This document shows positions 1 to 6,133 of a stretch of DNA of 9,040 bases, one piece after another. Numbering within the stretch: position 1 is the stretch's first letter; the number at the start of each line of letters is the position of its first letter. Both the position numbers and the translations under genes were made by a program. Source of the DNA: Desulfurobacteriaceae bacterium (GTDB taxonomy: Bacteria > Aquificota > Aquificia > Desulfurobacteriales > DQVG01); NCBI GenBank assembly GCA_015661865.1, contig DQVG01000051.1, forward strand, positions 1-9,040, read 5' to 3'. Under the pieces are notes generated by a model. That model was not told the origin of the DNA and searched no databases. It saw only the letters and a list, made by a program, of their open reading frames with translations.

Positions 1-497
1 TTTGCATTTATAGAGTATTTTTTAAAATAATTTTCTTCAAAAGGAAATATACAAAATAATTTATTTAAAACTTTTAAAGATTTGTTTCTAAAACTGCCCC
101 AAGCCCAAGTTTTTGGAGCTATAAAGTGATATCTTTTAGAAGAAGGTTGAACTGAATAAAATAGATCCTGAAGCCTTTTATTAAATCCCCAAGCATCTAT
201 AGTAAGGCAAAATTTAAATTTATTTTCTTTTATTATCTTTTCTATTTTTTTATAAAGATTTCTAATTATAAAAAGCTTAGAAAATACCTCAAAAAATCCC
301 ATAACTGTAAGATTATCAGAATCATAAACTAATTTTATATTTGGGTGGTTTAGTAAATTGTTTTTTTCTAAGTAAGATTTTGAAAAAATTAAATAAATTT
401 TGTATTTGGAAAGCAAAAAATTTATTATTCTTAGACCATAGTTAAAAGCAGAGGGTTCAAGAGCTGTCAGAAATATATTTTCTTGATGCAAATTCAT
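1..497 (-). CDS. lpxB: Lipid-A-disaccharide synthase-like protein LpxB, N-terminal 165 residues (runs off left edge)
   Basis: LpxB (family GT19) joins UDP-2,3-diacylglucosamine and lipid X into the tetraacyl disaccharide of lipid A at the inner membrane. An uninterrupted frame runs from ATG at 497 to the edge; a full enzyme is usually about 370-390 residues. Visible family blocks are VMGFFEV (65-71), IDAWGFN (100-106, keeping the Asp that matches catalytic D98 of E. coli), APKTWAWGSFR (127-137) and FPFEENYF (151-158). They fall in the right order and at almost the right spacing. The usual N-terminal GE(T/A)SGD block is altered to LEPSAF (13-18): the Glu is kept and the Gly-Asp is lost. AAAGGA lies 9 nt before the ATG. 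The start lies 41 nt inside fliJ in another frame, which implies co-transcription and probably coupled translation. A diverged LpxB paralogue of other function is possible; the family assignment is firm, the exact activity less so. Confidence 0.8.
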   Translation of the reverse strand, partial: MNLHQENIFLTALEPSAFNYGLRIINFLLSKYKIYLIFSKSYLEKNNLLNHPNIKLVYDSDNLTVMGFFEVFSKLFIIRNLYKKIEKIIKENKFKFCLTIDAWGFNKRLQDLFYSVQPSSKRYHFIAPKTWAWGSFRNKSLKVLNKLFCIFPFEENYFKKYSINA

Positions 498-882
498 CTA
501 AAAGAATCCTTTCTTTTATTTTTTCTTGTTTATTTATATTAAGCTCTATTTTAGATTTTAAAATCTCTATAGCCTTTTTCTCTGCATAAATTTCTTTTAG
601 TTTATTAAGCTCCTTTTCTAGGACCTTTTCAATTTTAGATTTAGCTTCTAAATAATTTTCTATTTGATTTTTTAAATGGGAAATATTTTCTACTATAAAA
701 GGCATTTGGGAAGGGGAAGATACAAAAAGATTTTGATACTTATTTATTTGTTTTTCTAAAGTCTTTATTTTTTCATTTATTAAATTTATTTTAGAATAGA
801 TCTGTTGAATTTTTTGCTTTTGCTGTTTTATTTCCCTTTCTTTTATATTTATTATTTTAGTTAAAGTTTTTAAATGCTCCAT
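457..882 (-). CDS. fliJ: Flagellar export protein FliJ (coiled coil)
   Basis: FliJ is the small coiled-coil stalk and chaperone-escort component of the flagellar type III export ATPase complex, sitting with FliH and FliI at the cytoplasmic base of the basal body. The 141-residue product has the usual FliJ length (about 140-150). It is almost entirely charged heptad-like helix, split by a short break near residues 53-63 (FVSSPSQMPFI), as expected for an antiparallel two-helix protein. It ends with the family-typical LLDEFASRKY (127-136). The ATG shares its A with the TAA stop of the upstream PilZ gene (TAATG) and has no clear Shine-Dalgarno, so it is probably translated by coupling. Its last 41 nt overlap the start of lpxB. 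It lies outside the usual fliFGHIJ cluster. Assignment rests on length, coiled coil, the C-terminal motif and the motility-type neighbour; generic coiled-coil similarity is the main risk. Confidence 0.75.
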   Translation of the reverse strand: MEHLKTLTKIINIKEREIKQQKQKIQQIYSKINLINEKIKTLEKQINKYQNLFVSSPSQMPFIVENISHLKNQIENYLEAKSKIEKVLEKELNKLKEIYAEKKAIEILKSKIELNINKQEKIKERILLDEFASRKYISDSS

Positions 883-1952
883 TATTCTATTTCGGAAGGT
901 AATATACCTGAAATTTTTCTTATATAATCATTAACAAAGCTAATAATTTTCTTTCTATGCTCTTCAGAAATATCTATAAACTGAATTCCATAACAAATAG
1001 AGTTTTTCTTTTCTAAAATTCTTCTTATTTCTCCTATAGCAAGGATTGTATTTCCTTCTAAATCTATTTCCAAATATACTTTATCTCCAACATTATATTT
1101 AGGAACATCTTCTCTACTTATTGGGAAACAAACTAAAACCCCTCCTCCACTTATATCTTTGGTTTTTGTAGAGTACCATCTTACTTTTTCGGGAGATGGT
1201 AAATTTCCCTTTTCATCTTCTTTTACAGGTTCAGAAATTTTGCAATTTAGCTCTACCTCTACTCTTATATATTCTCTAAACTGAACTCTTTCAAATTTTC
1301 GGGTATGAGGAATTTTTAAAACTAAACGAAATCCTTCATTGATAACATCTTTTATTTCTAAATTTTTTAGATAATAATATCCATCTTTTTTCCTCAAAAA
1401 CTTTATATTTACCTTTTCTCCAGGTTTTAACCTAGGGTGCTTTGTATCGGTGGCCCAATACATATAAAACTCATCTTTATCTATTAATCCTACCGAAATT
1501 GTATCTGATATATCATCAAAATATAACTCCCCAGTTTGATAAAGTTCAATATCCTTTGTAGTTGATAAAGGGACATATGGAGGCAGAGTGGTCAAACCTA
1601 ATTTATTTCTTAGGCGAGTAACTAATTCTGGATCAGCATTTGGGTCATGTTCAAGATAGTAGTCCATTACTTTTTCAAAAGGAATTTTATAATCAATAAC
1701 AAGATAAGGATCTAAACCTAAGATTTGGGAGTACTTCCAAATAATCTCTACTTCTTCTTTTGTTAGTCCCTTTTTTTGAGCATAACTAAAAAATAATTCT
1801 TTTCTTTTTATTTCTCTTAATCTTTCCTTTACATAAAAATACCCTATTACAAGAGCAAAAGGAATAAAAATAGCTAATAATGCCAATAAAAGTTCGGAGG
1901 CCCCTGGAGCCCCCCATTTAACATATTGAACAATATCTTCTCGAGTTGGCAT
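882..1952 (-). CDS. Membrane-anchored PilZ-domain c-di-GMP receptor, YcgR/PlzA-like
   Basis: This is a 356-residue putative cyclic-di-GMP effector at the inner membrane. One hydrophobic segment at about 20-42 (LLLALLAIFIPFALVIGYFY) follows a short polar N-terminus, so the bulk is predicted to be cytoplasmic after the basic stretch at 43-51. Residues about 55-115 are helical (KKGLTKEEVEIIWKYSQILG). Residues about 130-215 resemble the PilZN/YcgR-type N-domain, and about 221-345 the PilZ domain. The c-di-GMP ligands look intact: R222-xxx-R226 (with R230) and D266-x-S268-xx-G271 (DISGGG). YcgR-type proteins act as flagellar brakes, and the 1-nt overlap with fliJ supports a motility role here. The ATG has AGGA upstream (TTAGGATTT) and lies 18 nt after the 73-residue gene. 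The output partner cannot be read from sequence. Confidence 0.82.
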   Translation of the reverse strand: MPTREDIVQYVKWGAPGASELLLALLAIFIPFALVIGYFYVKERLREIKRKELFFSYAQKKGLTKEEVEIIWKYSQILGLDPYLVIDYKIPFEKVMDYYLEHDPNADPELVTRLRNKLGLTTLPPYVPLSTTKDIELYQTGELYFDDISDTISVGLIDKDEFYMYWATDTKHPRLKPGEKVNIKFLRKKDGYYYLKNLEIKDVINEGFRLVLKIPHTRKFERVQFREYIRVEVELNCKISEPVKEDEKGNLPSPEKVRWYSTKTKDISGGGVLVCFPISREDVPKYNVGDKVYLEIDLEGNTILAIGEIRRILEKKNSICYGIQFIDISEEHRKKIISFVNDYIRKISGILPSEIE

Positions 1953-1970
1953 TTATTTAAATCCTAAATA

Positions 1971-2192
1971 TTAATCTTTTAATACTTTAGATAAATGCTT
2001 TGCAGTTTCTAGTAAATTTTTATTGTGGGCTCTTAGCTCTCTTTTAAATCTTCTTCTTACTTTTTGCTCGGCATGAAAGGACATTAACTTTGTCTCTTTT
2101 CCTTCTCCTTCTTTTACCAGATCTTGCATAACCTTTTTAAAAGATCCTTGAAACTTTTTTATTTCTCCATCTATTTTAGCCCAAAGTTCCAT
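1971..2192 (-). CDS. Small basic protein of unknown function
   Basis: I do not recognise this 73-residue protein. It is strongly basic by my count (19 Lys/Arg against 11 Asp/Glu) and predicted mostly helical. A dense basic patch RRRFKRELR lies at 46-54, and an amphipathic C-terminal helix follows (NLLETAKHLSKVLKD). It has no signal peptide, no membrane segment and no cysteine. It lacks the AMKM biotinylation motif, so it is not the AccB partner of the upstream accC. It is a genuine gene: a near-perfect Shine-Dalgarno (AAGGAGG) sits 6-7 nt before the ATG, and the frame fits between accC (35 nt upstream) and the PilZ gene (18 nt downstream) in one operon. The basic patch could bind nucleic acid, lipid headgroups or a protein partner; this is inference only. 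Confidence 0.75.
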   Translation of the reverse strand: MELWAKIDGEIKKFQGSFKKVMQDLVKEGEGKETKLMSFHAEQKVRRRFKRELRAHNKNLLETAKHLSKVLKD

Positions 2193-2227
2193 GCTTTACC
2201 TCCTTTTTTCTTTTTACAAATGGAATT

Positions 2228-3574
2228 TTAACATTTTAAAATGTTGGAAAGCTCTTTTTCCAAGCTTTTTGTATGATAGCTTCCATCTAAAAATTCTTTA
2301 AAGTTATAAAGCTTTAAAAAAAGGTCTTTTGTAGTTTTTATATTTTCAATTTTTAGCTCCTGTAAAGCTCTAAGTCCTCTTTTTAAAGCTTCTTTTCTAT
2401 CTTTTCCTTTTACAATAATTTTTGCTAGTAAAGAGTCATAATAAGGTGGAATAACATAACCTTGATATATGTGGGTGTCCACTCTTACATTATAACCTGC
2501 CGGTAAATGAAGCTTTTCTATTTTACCAATAGAGGGCATAAAATTTTTATAAGGATCTTCGGCATTAATTCTAAATTCTATAGCATGATTTTTTGGATAT
2601 TTATCATCTTTAAAAATCTTTTCGCCAACTGCAGTTAAAATTTGCCAAGCAATAAGATCTTCTTCTATTACCATTTCTGTGACCGGATGTTCAACTTGAA
2701 CCCGAGTATTCATTTCTATAAAGTAAGGATTTTTATTTTTGTCTACGATAAACTCTACAGTTCCCAGAGTATGATAATTTATTTTTTCGGCTAATTTCTT
2801 TGCATAAAAATATAAATTTTCCCTTAAAGTATCATCTACAAACGGAGATGGGGCTTCTTCTAAAAGTTTTTGATGTCTTCTTTGTAAAGAGCATTCCCTT
2901 TCCCCAAGAGCCACTACATTGCCATGCATGTCACCTAAAATTTGAACTTCAATATGCTTAGGATTTTCAATAAACTTTTCAATAAAAATTTGAGGACTTC
3001 CAAAAGAGCTTTCAGCCTCTTTTATAGCTAAATTTAAGGTTTTTTCTAAATCTTCCTCTTTATAAACAACTTTAATTCCTCTTCCCCCTCCTCCACAAGC
3101 CGCTTTTATAAGAATTGGATAACCTATTTTTCTTGCAACCTCTTTAGCTTCTGATAAGCTTTTAACATTTTCATATCCAGGTACTACAGGAATTTTTAAA
3201 GATTTTGCAAGTTTTCTTGCATTTACCTTATTTCCCATTAAATCAATAGCTTTATAAGATGGACCGATAAATATATATCCACAAGCCTCAACAATTTCAG
3301 CAAAGGACGCATTTTCCGCTAAAAATCCATATCCGGGATGAATAGCATCTGCATTTGAAATTTCAGCTGCAGATAAAATAGCCGGAATATTTAAATAACT
3401 TTCTTGAGGATGAGGACCTCCTATACAATAAGCTTCATCTGCAAGCTCCACATGCAGAGAATTTTTATCTGCCGTAGAATAAACAGCTACAGTTTTAATA
3501 CCTAGCTCTTTACATGTTCTTATTATTCTTATGGCAATTTCTCCACGATTTGCAATAAGTATTTTTTTTATCAT
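2228..3574 (-). CDS. accC: Biotin carboxylase (acetyl-CoA carboxylase AccC or related PycA/CfiB-type subunit)
   Basis: It carboxylates the biotin of a carrier protein using ATP and bicarbonate, the first half-reaction of acetyl-CoA carboxylase (fatty acid synthesis) or of two-subunit pyruvate/2-oxoglutarate carboxylases. From the ATG at 3574 it is 448 residues, the normal length. Motifs: IANRGEIA (7-14), HPGYGFL (79-85), the ATP-grasp glycine loop CGGGGRG (160-166), GERECSLQRRHQKLLEEAPSP (224-244), and EMNTRVQVEHP (287-297), which holds the metal and catalytic Glu, Asn and Arg. A TTG 12 nt further upstream is open, but GAGG sits 6 nt before the ATG and overlaps that TTG, so ATG is the start. 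The Gly of the usual TG(V/I)DLV after the catalytic block is replaced (IEEDLIAW). No accB, accA/D or pycB lies alongside, so the carboxylase partner is undecided. Confidence 0.93.
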   Translation of the reverse strand: MIKKILIANRGEIAIRIIRTCKELGIKTVAVYSTADKNSLHVELADEAYCIGGPHPQESYLNIPAILSAAEISNADAIHPGYGFLAENASFAEIVEACGYIFIGPSYKAIDLMGNKVNARKLAKSLKIPVVPGYENVKSLSEAKEVARKIGYPILIKAACGGGGRGIKVVYKEEDLEKTLNLAIKEAESSFGSPQIFIEKFIENPKHIEVQILGDMHGNVVALGERECSLQRRHQKLLEEAPSPFVDDTLRENLYFYAKKLAEKINYHTLGTVEFIVDKNKNPYFIEMNTRVQVEHPVTEMVIEEDLIAWQILTAVGEKIFKDDKYPKNHAIEFRINAEDPYKNFMPSIGKIEKLHLPAGYNVRVDTHIYQGYVIPPYYDSLLAKIIVKGKDRKEALKRGLRALQELKIENIKTTKDLFLKLYNFKEFLDGSYHTKSLEKELSNILKC

Positions 3575-3584
3575 AATATTCCTC
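3572..3584 (-). promoter_or_regulatory. Shine-Dalgarno GAGG deciding the accC start
   Basis: On the minus strand GAGG (3584-3581) is followed by six bases and ATG (3574-3572). It overlaps the upstream in-frame TTG at 3586-3584, which therefore cannot be the start served by this site. Confidence 0.7.
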
Positions 3585-3646
3585 AATTTACTTTATAAAA
3601 GTTTTTAGGAAATTAAAAAAATAGATAACATACCGAGTTAAATCCA

Positions 3647-3655
3647 ATTATAACA
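3647..3655 (-). promoter_or_regulatory. Extended -10 promoter for the accC-PilZ-fliJ-lpxB operon
   Basis: The minus strand reads TGTTATAAT, a perfect TATAAT with the extended TGn. The region 16-17 bp upstream (TTACTT) is a poor -35, which extended -10 promoters tolerate. The expected start of transcription is near 3640, giving a leader of about 66 nt before the accC ATG. The 165-bp gap to the EAL gene has no convincing terminator, so some read-through from upstream is possible. A 12-bp AT palindrome (TTTTTATAAAAA, 3684-3695) lies about 30-40 bp upstream of the -10. Confidence 0.6.
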
Positions 3656-3751
3656 TAGCCCTAAATTAAAGTAAGACAGAAAGTTTTTATAAAAATCAAG
3701 CGAAAATAAATTTTCTAAAATTTGTAGCTTTCATATAAGAAGTTGATGTAA

Positions 3752-5407
3752 CTATTTTTTGTGACTTTTAATTTCGCAAAGTATATCTTCTAAAGGCTTT
3801 GGAGGAGAATAGTAATATCCTTGTCCTAACTTTATCCCTAAGGTATCAACAATAAGTTCAAGAATTTCATTTTCTATAAATTCAGCTACACATTCTAAAT
3901 TTAATTCTTGAGAAAAGATGCTAATAGCTTTTAATATGCTTTTTAAAGTAGGATTATTTTTTACATTTTTTACTAAACTCCCATCAATTTTTAACATACT
4001 TATTAAATTTTCCTTTGCTAAATCAGCTACCAAGGATAAGGAAGAGTATCCAGCTCCAAAATCATCTATTGCAAACTTTAAGTTTTCAAATTCTTTTTTT
4101 AATAAAGATATAAATTTGTAATTTCTAAAAAGAATTTGTTCAGTTATTTCTAAATTAATAGTAAAATTTGGATTTTCTTTTTTAAAAAAGTTTATAAATT
4201 CCCATAAAGCTTTTCTATAGTTAAAGTTTGCAAGCTGTTTATGAGAAAGATTTATATTAAGAGGAATATTTAAACTTAAAATCTGACTTTTATACTCTTT
4301 TAATTTTTCCAAAAGAATAATATCTAAATCAATAAAGTTATGTAAAAGAAGTTCTTCAATGAAATATCCTGCTGAGTAAATCTTATCTTTATCTTTTATT
4401 CTCATTAGAACTTCTAAATATTTTATTTTCTTATCCCTTGTACTAACTATAGGTTGGAAATATGGAATAACAGATTTATTTTTAATAGCTCTTTCAAGTA
4501 TATCTATTTTTTTTCTTTTTTCTTCTATATATTCTTTTAATTTAATGGGATCTAACTTTAAAATTTGCTTACCTTTTCTTTCTTGAACAAATTTTTCCAC
4601 AATTTCACTATTTCTTAAGGATAAAAAAGCTTCTAGTATTCCATCTTTAACTAAGTTAATATTAGATTTGGCAATCTTTGTAGTCAAAAGTAATGTAGAT
4701 ACTAAAATATTTTTTTCTAAAGCTTTTTTTTCAAATATTAAAAGCTCTCTTAAAATTTCATGTTCCAAAAGAATTGGATTAACGTTCTTTTTGATATTAA
4801 AAAATGTAAGATATTCATGGTCGGATAAACTAAAAAATTCAATATTAAATTTTTTAGAAAAATAACTAAGAAGATTTCTAAAAGTGTAAGAGGACCAAAG
4901 AGAAGCTTCAAGCCCTTTTGTAGAAGCTATATCTTGAAAGTTTTCTATTTTGATATATGAAATATATACATGCTCATTTTCCGAAAGTTTTTTGGATAGC
5001 TTTTCTACAAACTTTTTAAATAATAATGGATCTCCAAACTTAAATTTATTAATAATTTTTTCTATATTTGTAAGAAATAAAACATTTACCTTACTTTTAT
5101 TTTCTTTTATAGACTCAACTAAATAAAAGTTATTATTAAAAAGTTTTATAAATATATCATTTTTTTTCTCTGTCAAATTTTTTAAAGGACATTCTTCATA
5201 CTTATCTTTAAAAGGACAAGGTAAATTTTTATTAAAAAAAACTTTATAACATTTTTCTCCTTTTTTTATCTTAGGAAATAAATTTCGGGCTACCAAATTA
5301 AAATCTTCAATCTCATAATTTTCGTTTATTGAAACAATAGGTTTAGTTTCATATAAACTTTTTAAATTAGTCATTTTAAAATCCAAATTAAAATCTTTTT
5401 TGAACAT
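3752..5407 (-). CDS. EAL-domain c-di-GMP phosphodiesterase with Cys-bearing PAS-like and degenerate GGDEF segments
   Basis: Predicted to hydrolyse cyclic-di-GMP to pGpG; 551 residues from ATG 5407, cytoplasmic, no membrane segment. The N-terminus (about 15-110) is PAS-like with Cys53, Cys64 and Cys73 (KCYKVF, LPCPF, ECPL), a pattern seen in sensory PAS modules. Residues about 120-285 have the GGDEF fold pattern, but the signature reads SLSDHEY (193-199), so no cyclase activity is expected. The EAL domain (about 305-545) keeps YFQP (316-319), E332 in EVL (for EAL), N386, E420 in LEITE, D448-D449 in DDFGAGYSS, K473 in KID, E509 in AEFIE and QGYYYSPP, so catalysis looks intact. Start uncertain: TTG 5416, ATG 5407 (20-nt overlap with the upstream gene) or ATG 5374 (13 nt beyond it, preceded by TTGGAT). 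None has a strong Shine-Dalgarno, suggesting coupled translation. Confidence 0.88.
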   Translation of the reverse strand: MFKKDFNLDFKMTNLKSLYETKPIVSINENYEIEDFNLVARNLFPKIKKGEKCYKVFFNKNLPCPFKDKYEECPLKNLTEKKNDIFIKLFNNNFYLVESIKENKSKVNVLFLTNIEKIINKFKFGDPLLFKKFVEKLSKKLSENEHVYISYIKIENFQDIASTKGLEASLWSSYTFRNLLSYFSKKFNIEFFSLSDHEYLTFFNIKKNVNPILLEHEILRELLIFEKKALEKNILVSTLLLTTKIAKSNINLVKDGILEAFLSLRNSEIVEKFVQERKGKQILKLDPIKLKEYIEEKRKKIDILERAIKNKSVIPYFQPIVSTRDKKIKYLEVLMRIKDKDKIYSAGYFIEELLLHNFIDLDIILLEKLKEYKSQILSLNIPLNINLSHKQLANFNYRKALWEFINFFKKENPNFTINLEITEQILFRNYKFISLLKKEFENLKFAIDDFGAGYSSLSLVADLAKENLISMLKIDGSLVKNVKNNPTLKSILKAISIFSQELNLECVAEFIENEILELIVDTLGIKLGQGYYYSPPKPLEDILCEIKSHKK

Positions 5408-5807
5408 TATTTTCAAAGTTAAAAATAATATTTTTATAATCTTTTTCTTCTATTAATTTTTCTAGTAAGTTAATAATAAAATAATAAAACTCTTCTAGAG
5501 ATACGCTATAATTTTTCCTTAGCTCATCTATAACTATTTTAGCTATTTTAGGTAAATGTTTTTTTAATTCTTCTTTTTTCTCTAGAAGCTTATTAAAAAG
5601 ATAAATATTTACATCAGTAAAAGTATTTTCAATATACATTTTATCTAACCATACTTTAATTTTAACATGCTTGTGAAAAGAGTGAGTAGTGCTTTCATGT
5701 TCAGTTGCAGTAGCATCGATTAAAACTTTATATTTTTCACTTGCGAAAGTTATAACAATATCCCTTTTATATTTACCTTCACTTACACTTAAACTAGAGA
5801 TAACCAC
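5388..5807 (-). CDS. Unrecognised 139-residue protein with histidine/glutamate cluster
   Basis: I do not recognise this family. The first half looks beta-rich (DIVITFASEKYKVLIDA, KVKIKVWLDKMYIE type strands). The second half (about 67-125) is helical and charged, with two helices around LEKKEELKKHLPKIAKIVIDELRK and FYYFIINLLEKLIEE. The striking part is 36-47, with E36, H37, E38, H42, H45 and H47 packed in twelve residues, which could bind a metal; this is inference. It has no signal peptide and no membrane segment. It starts at GTG 5807, fixed by a perfect AAGGAGGT 7-8 nt upstream and a strong promoter 29 nt or so before it. Its 3' end overlaps the start region of the EAL gene, so the two are co-expressed, and a sensor or regulator role for the EAL protein is a reasonable guess. 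Confidence 0.72.
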   Translation of the reverse strand: MVISSLSVSEGKYKRDIVITFASEKYKVLIDATATEHESTTHSFHKHVKIKVWLDKMYIENTFTDVNIYLFNKLLEKKEELKKHLPKIAKIVIDELRKNYSVSLEEFYYFIINLLEKLIEEKDYKNIIFNFENNVQKRF

Positions 5808-5822
5808 CTTGATTACCTCCTT
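5805..5822 (-). promoter_or_regulatory. Strong Shine-Dalgarno setting a GTG start
   Basis: The minus strand reads AAGGAGGT followed by AATCAAG and GTG (5807-5805). This is the best ribosome binding site in the window and supports the GTG start of the 139-residue gene. Confidence 0.75.
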
Positions 5823-5842
5823 TGTAAACTATGTTCATTTTA

Positions 5843-5870
5843 ATTATAGGTACTAAAAAACAATATGCAA
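5843..5870 (-). promoter_or_regulatory. Sigma-70-type promoter for the 139-residue/EAL operon
   Basis: On the minus strand TTGCAT (5870-5865) and TATAAT (5848-5843) are separated by 16 bp. The -10 is perfect and the -35 matches TTGACA at 4 of 6 positions. Transcription would begin near 5836, leaving a leader of about 29 nt that contains only the ribosome binding site. This is the best complete promoter in the window. Confidence 0.65.
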
Positions 5871-5916
5871 TAATTTAAATGACGTAATTATACTTAAAAT
5901 TTTTTCTCCAAACAAG

Positions 5917-5942
5917 TTGGGCTGCGTATTATAAGTGCCCAA
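5917..5942. repeat. Inverted repeat TTGGGC-N14-GCCCAA, operator-like
   Basis: TTGGGC (5917-5922) and GCCCAA (5937-5942) are perfect 6-bp arms with relatively high G+C in very AT-rich surroundings. The 14-bp spacer contains TATAAT on the minus strand (5933-5928), a possible second -10 for the 139-residue gene about 120 bp upstream of its start. No T-run follows on either strand, so this is not a rho-independent terminator. A protein binding site is the better reading. Confidence 0.35.
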
Positions 5943-6017
5943 AAATAAAGCATTTAAAACATTATTACTTTTTATTTTGCTATGTGAATAAAGTTAGAAA
6001 GAGCTACTTTTAAAATA

Positions 6018-6060
6018 TACATATATTTAAAACCTAAAGTTTTTTTAAAGTATATATGTA
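6018..6060. repeat. Imperfect inverted repeat TACATATAT...ATATATGTA
   Basis: TACATATAT (6018-6026) is the exact reverse complement of ATATATGTA (6052-6060). Inside, the arms continue as TTAAAA against TTTTAAAG after a 3-base bulge, so the transcript or DNA could form a long weak hairpin. The arms are entirely AT apart from one base, so the signal is modest. Confidence 0.3.
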
Positions 6061-6078
6061 GATGAATTTTTTAAAGTA
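6041..6078 (+). repeat. 12-bp direct repeat TTTTTTAAAGTA, two copies 26 bp apart
   Basis: TTTTTTAAAGTA occurs at 6041-6052 and again at 6067-6078. A near match in the opposite orientation, TACTTTTAAAA, lies at 6005-6015. The copies flank the 6018-6060 inverted repeat, upstream of the lysS promoter. Confidence 0.35.
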
Positions 6079-6133
6079 AGAATCTCAATAAATTTATTTA
6101 ATCTAAGAAAATCATAGAATCTTCAGCTTAGAT

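Noticed and set aside
3572..3586. TTG at 3586 as the accC start
   Set aside because: The Shine-Dalgarno GAGG overlaps this TTG and is properly spaced for the ATG at 3574, which also begins the conserved KKILIANRGEIA region.
3708..3723. AAATTTTCTAAAATTT hairpin after the EAL gene, considered as a terminator
   Set aside because: The stem is all A-T with a 2-base loop, and only broken T-runs follow on the minus strand; too weak to call.
3918..4121. Plus-strand open frame opposite the EAL gene, 67 codons
   Set aside because: It is antisense to the conserved EAL domain, has low-complexity Phe/Ser/Lys content and no domain, and is explained by the coding strand's composition.
4668..4865. Plus-strand open frame opposite the EAL gene, 65 codons
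   Set aside because: It is antisense to the degenerate GGDEF part, with no recognisable motif and no sign of its own promoter.
5917..5942. TTGGGC/GCCCAA considered as a rho-independent terminator
   Set aside because: No T-run follows the stem on either strand, and both flanking genes are divergent, so nothing ends here.
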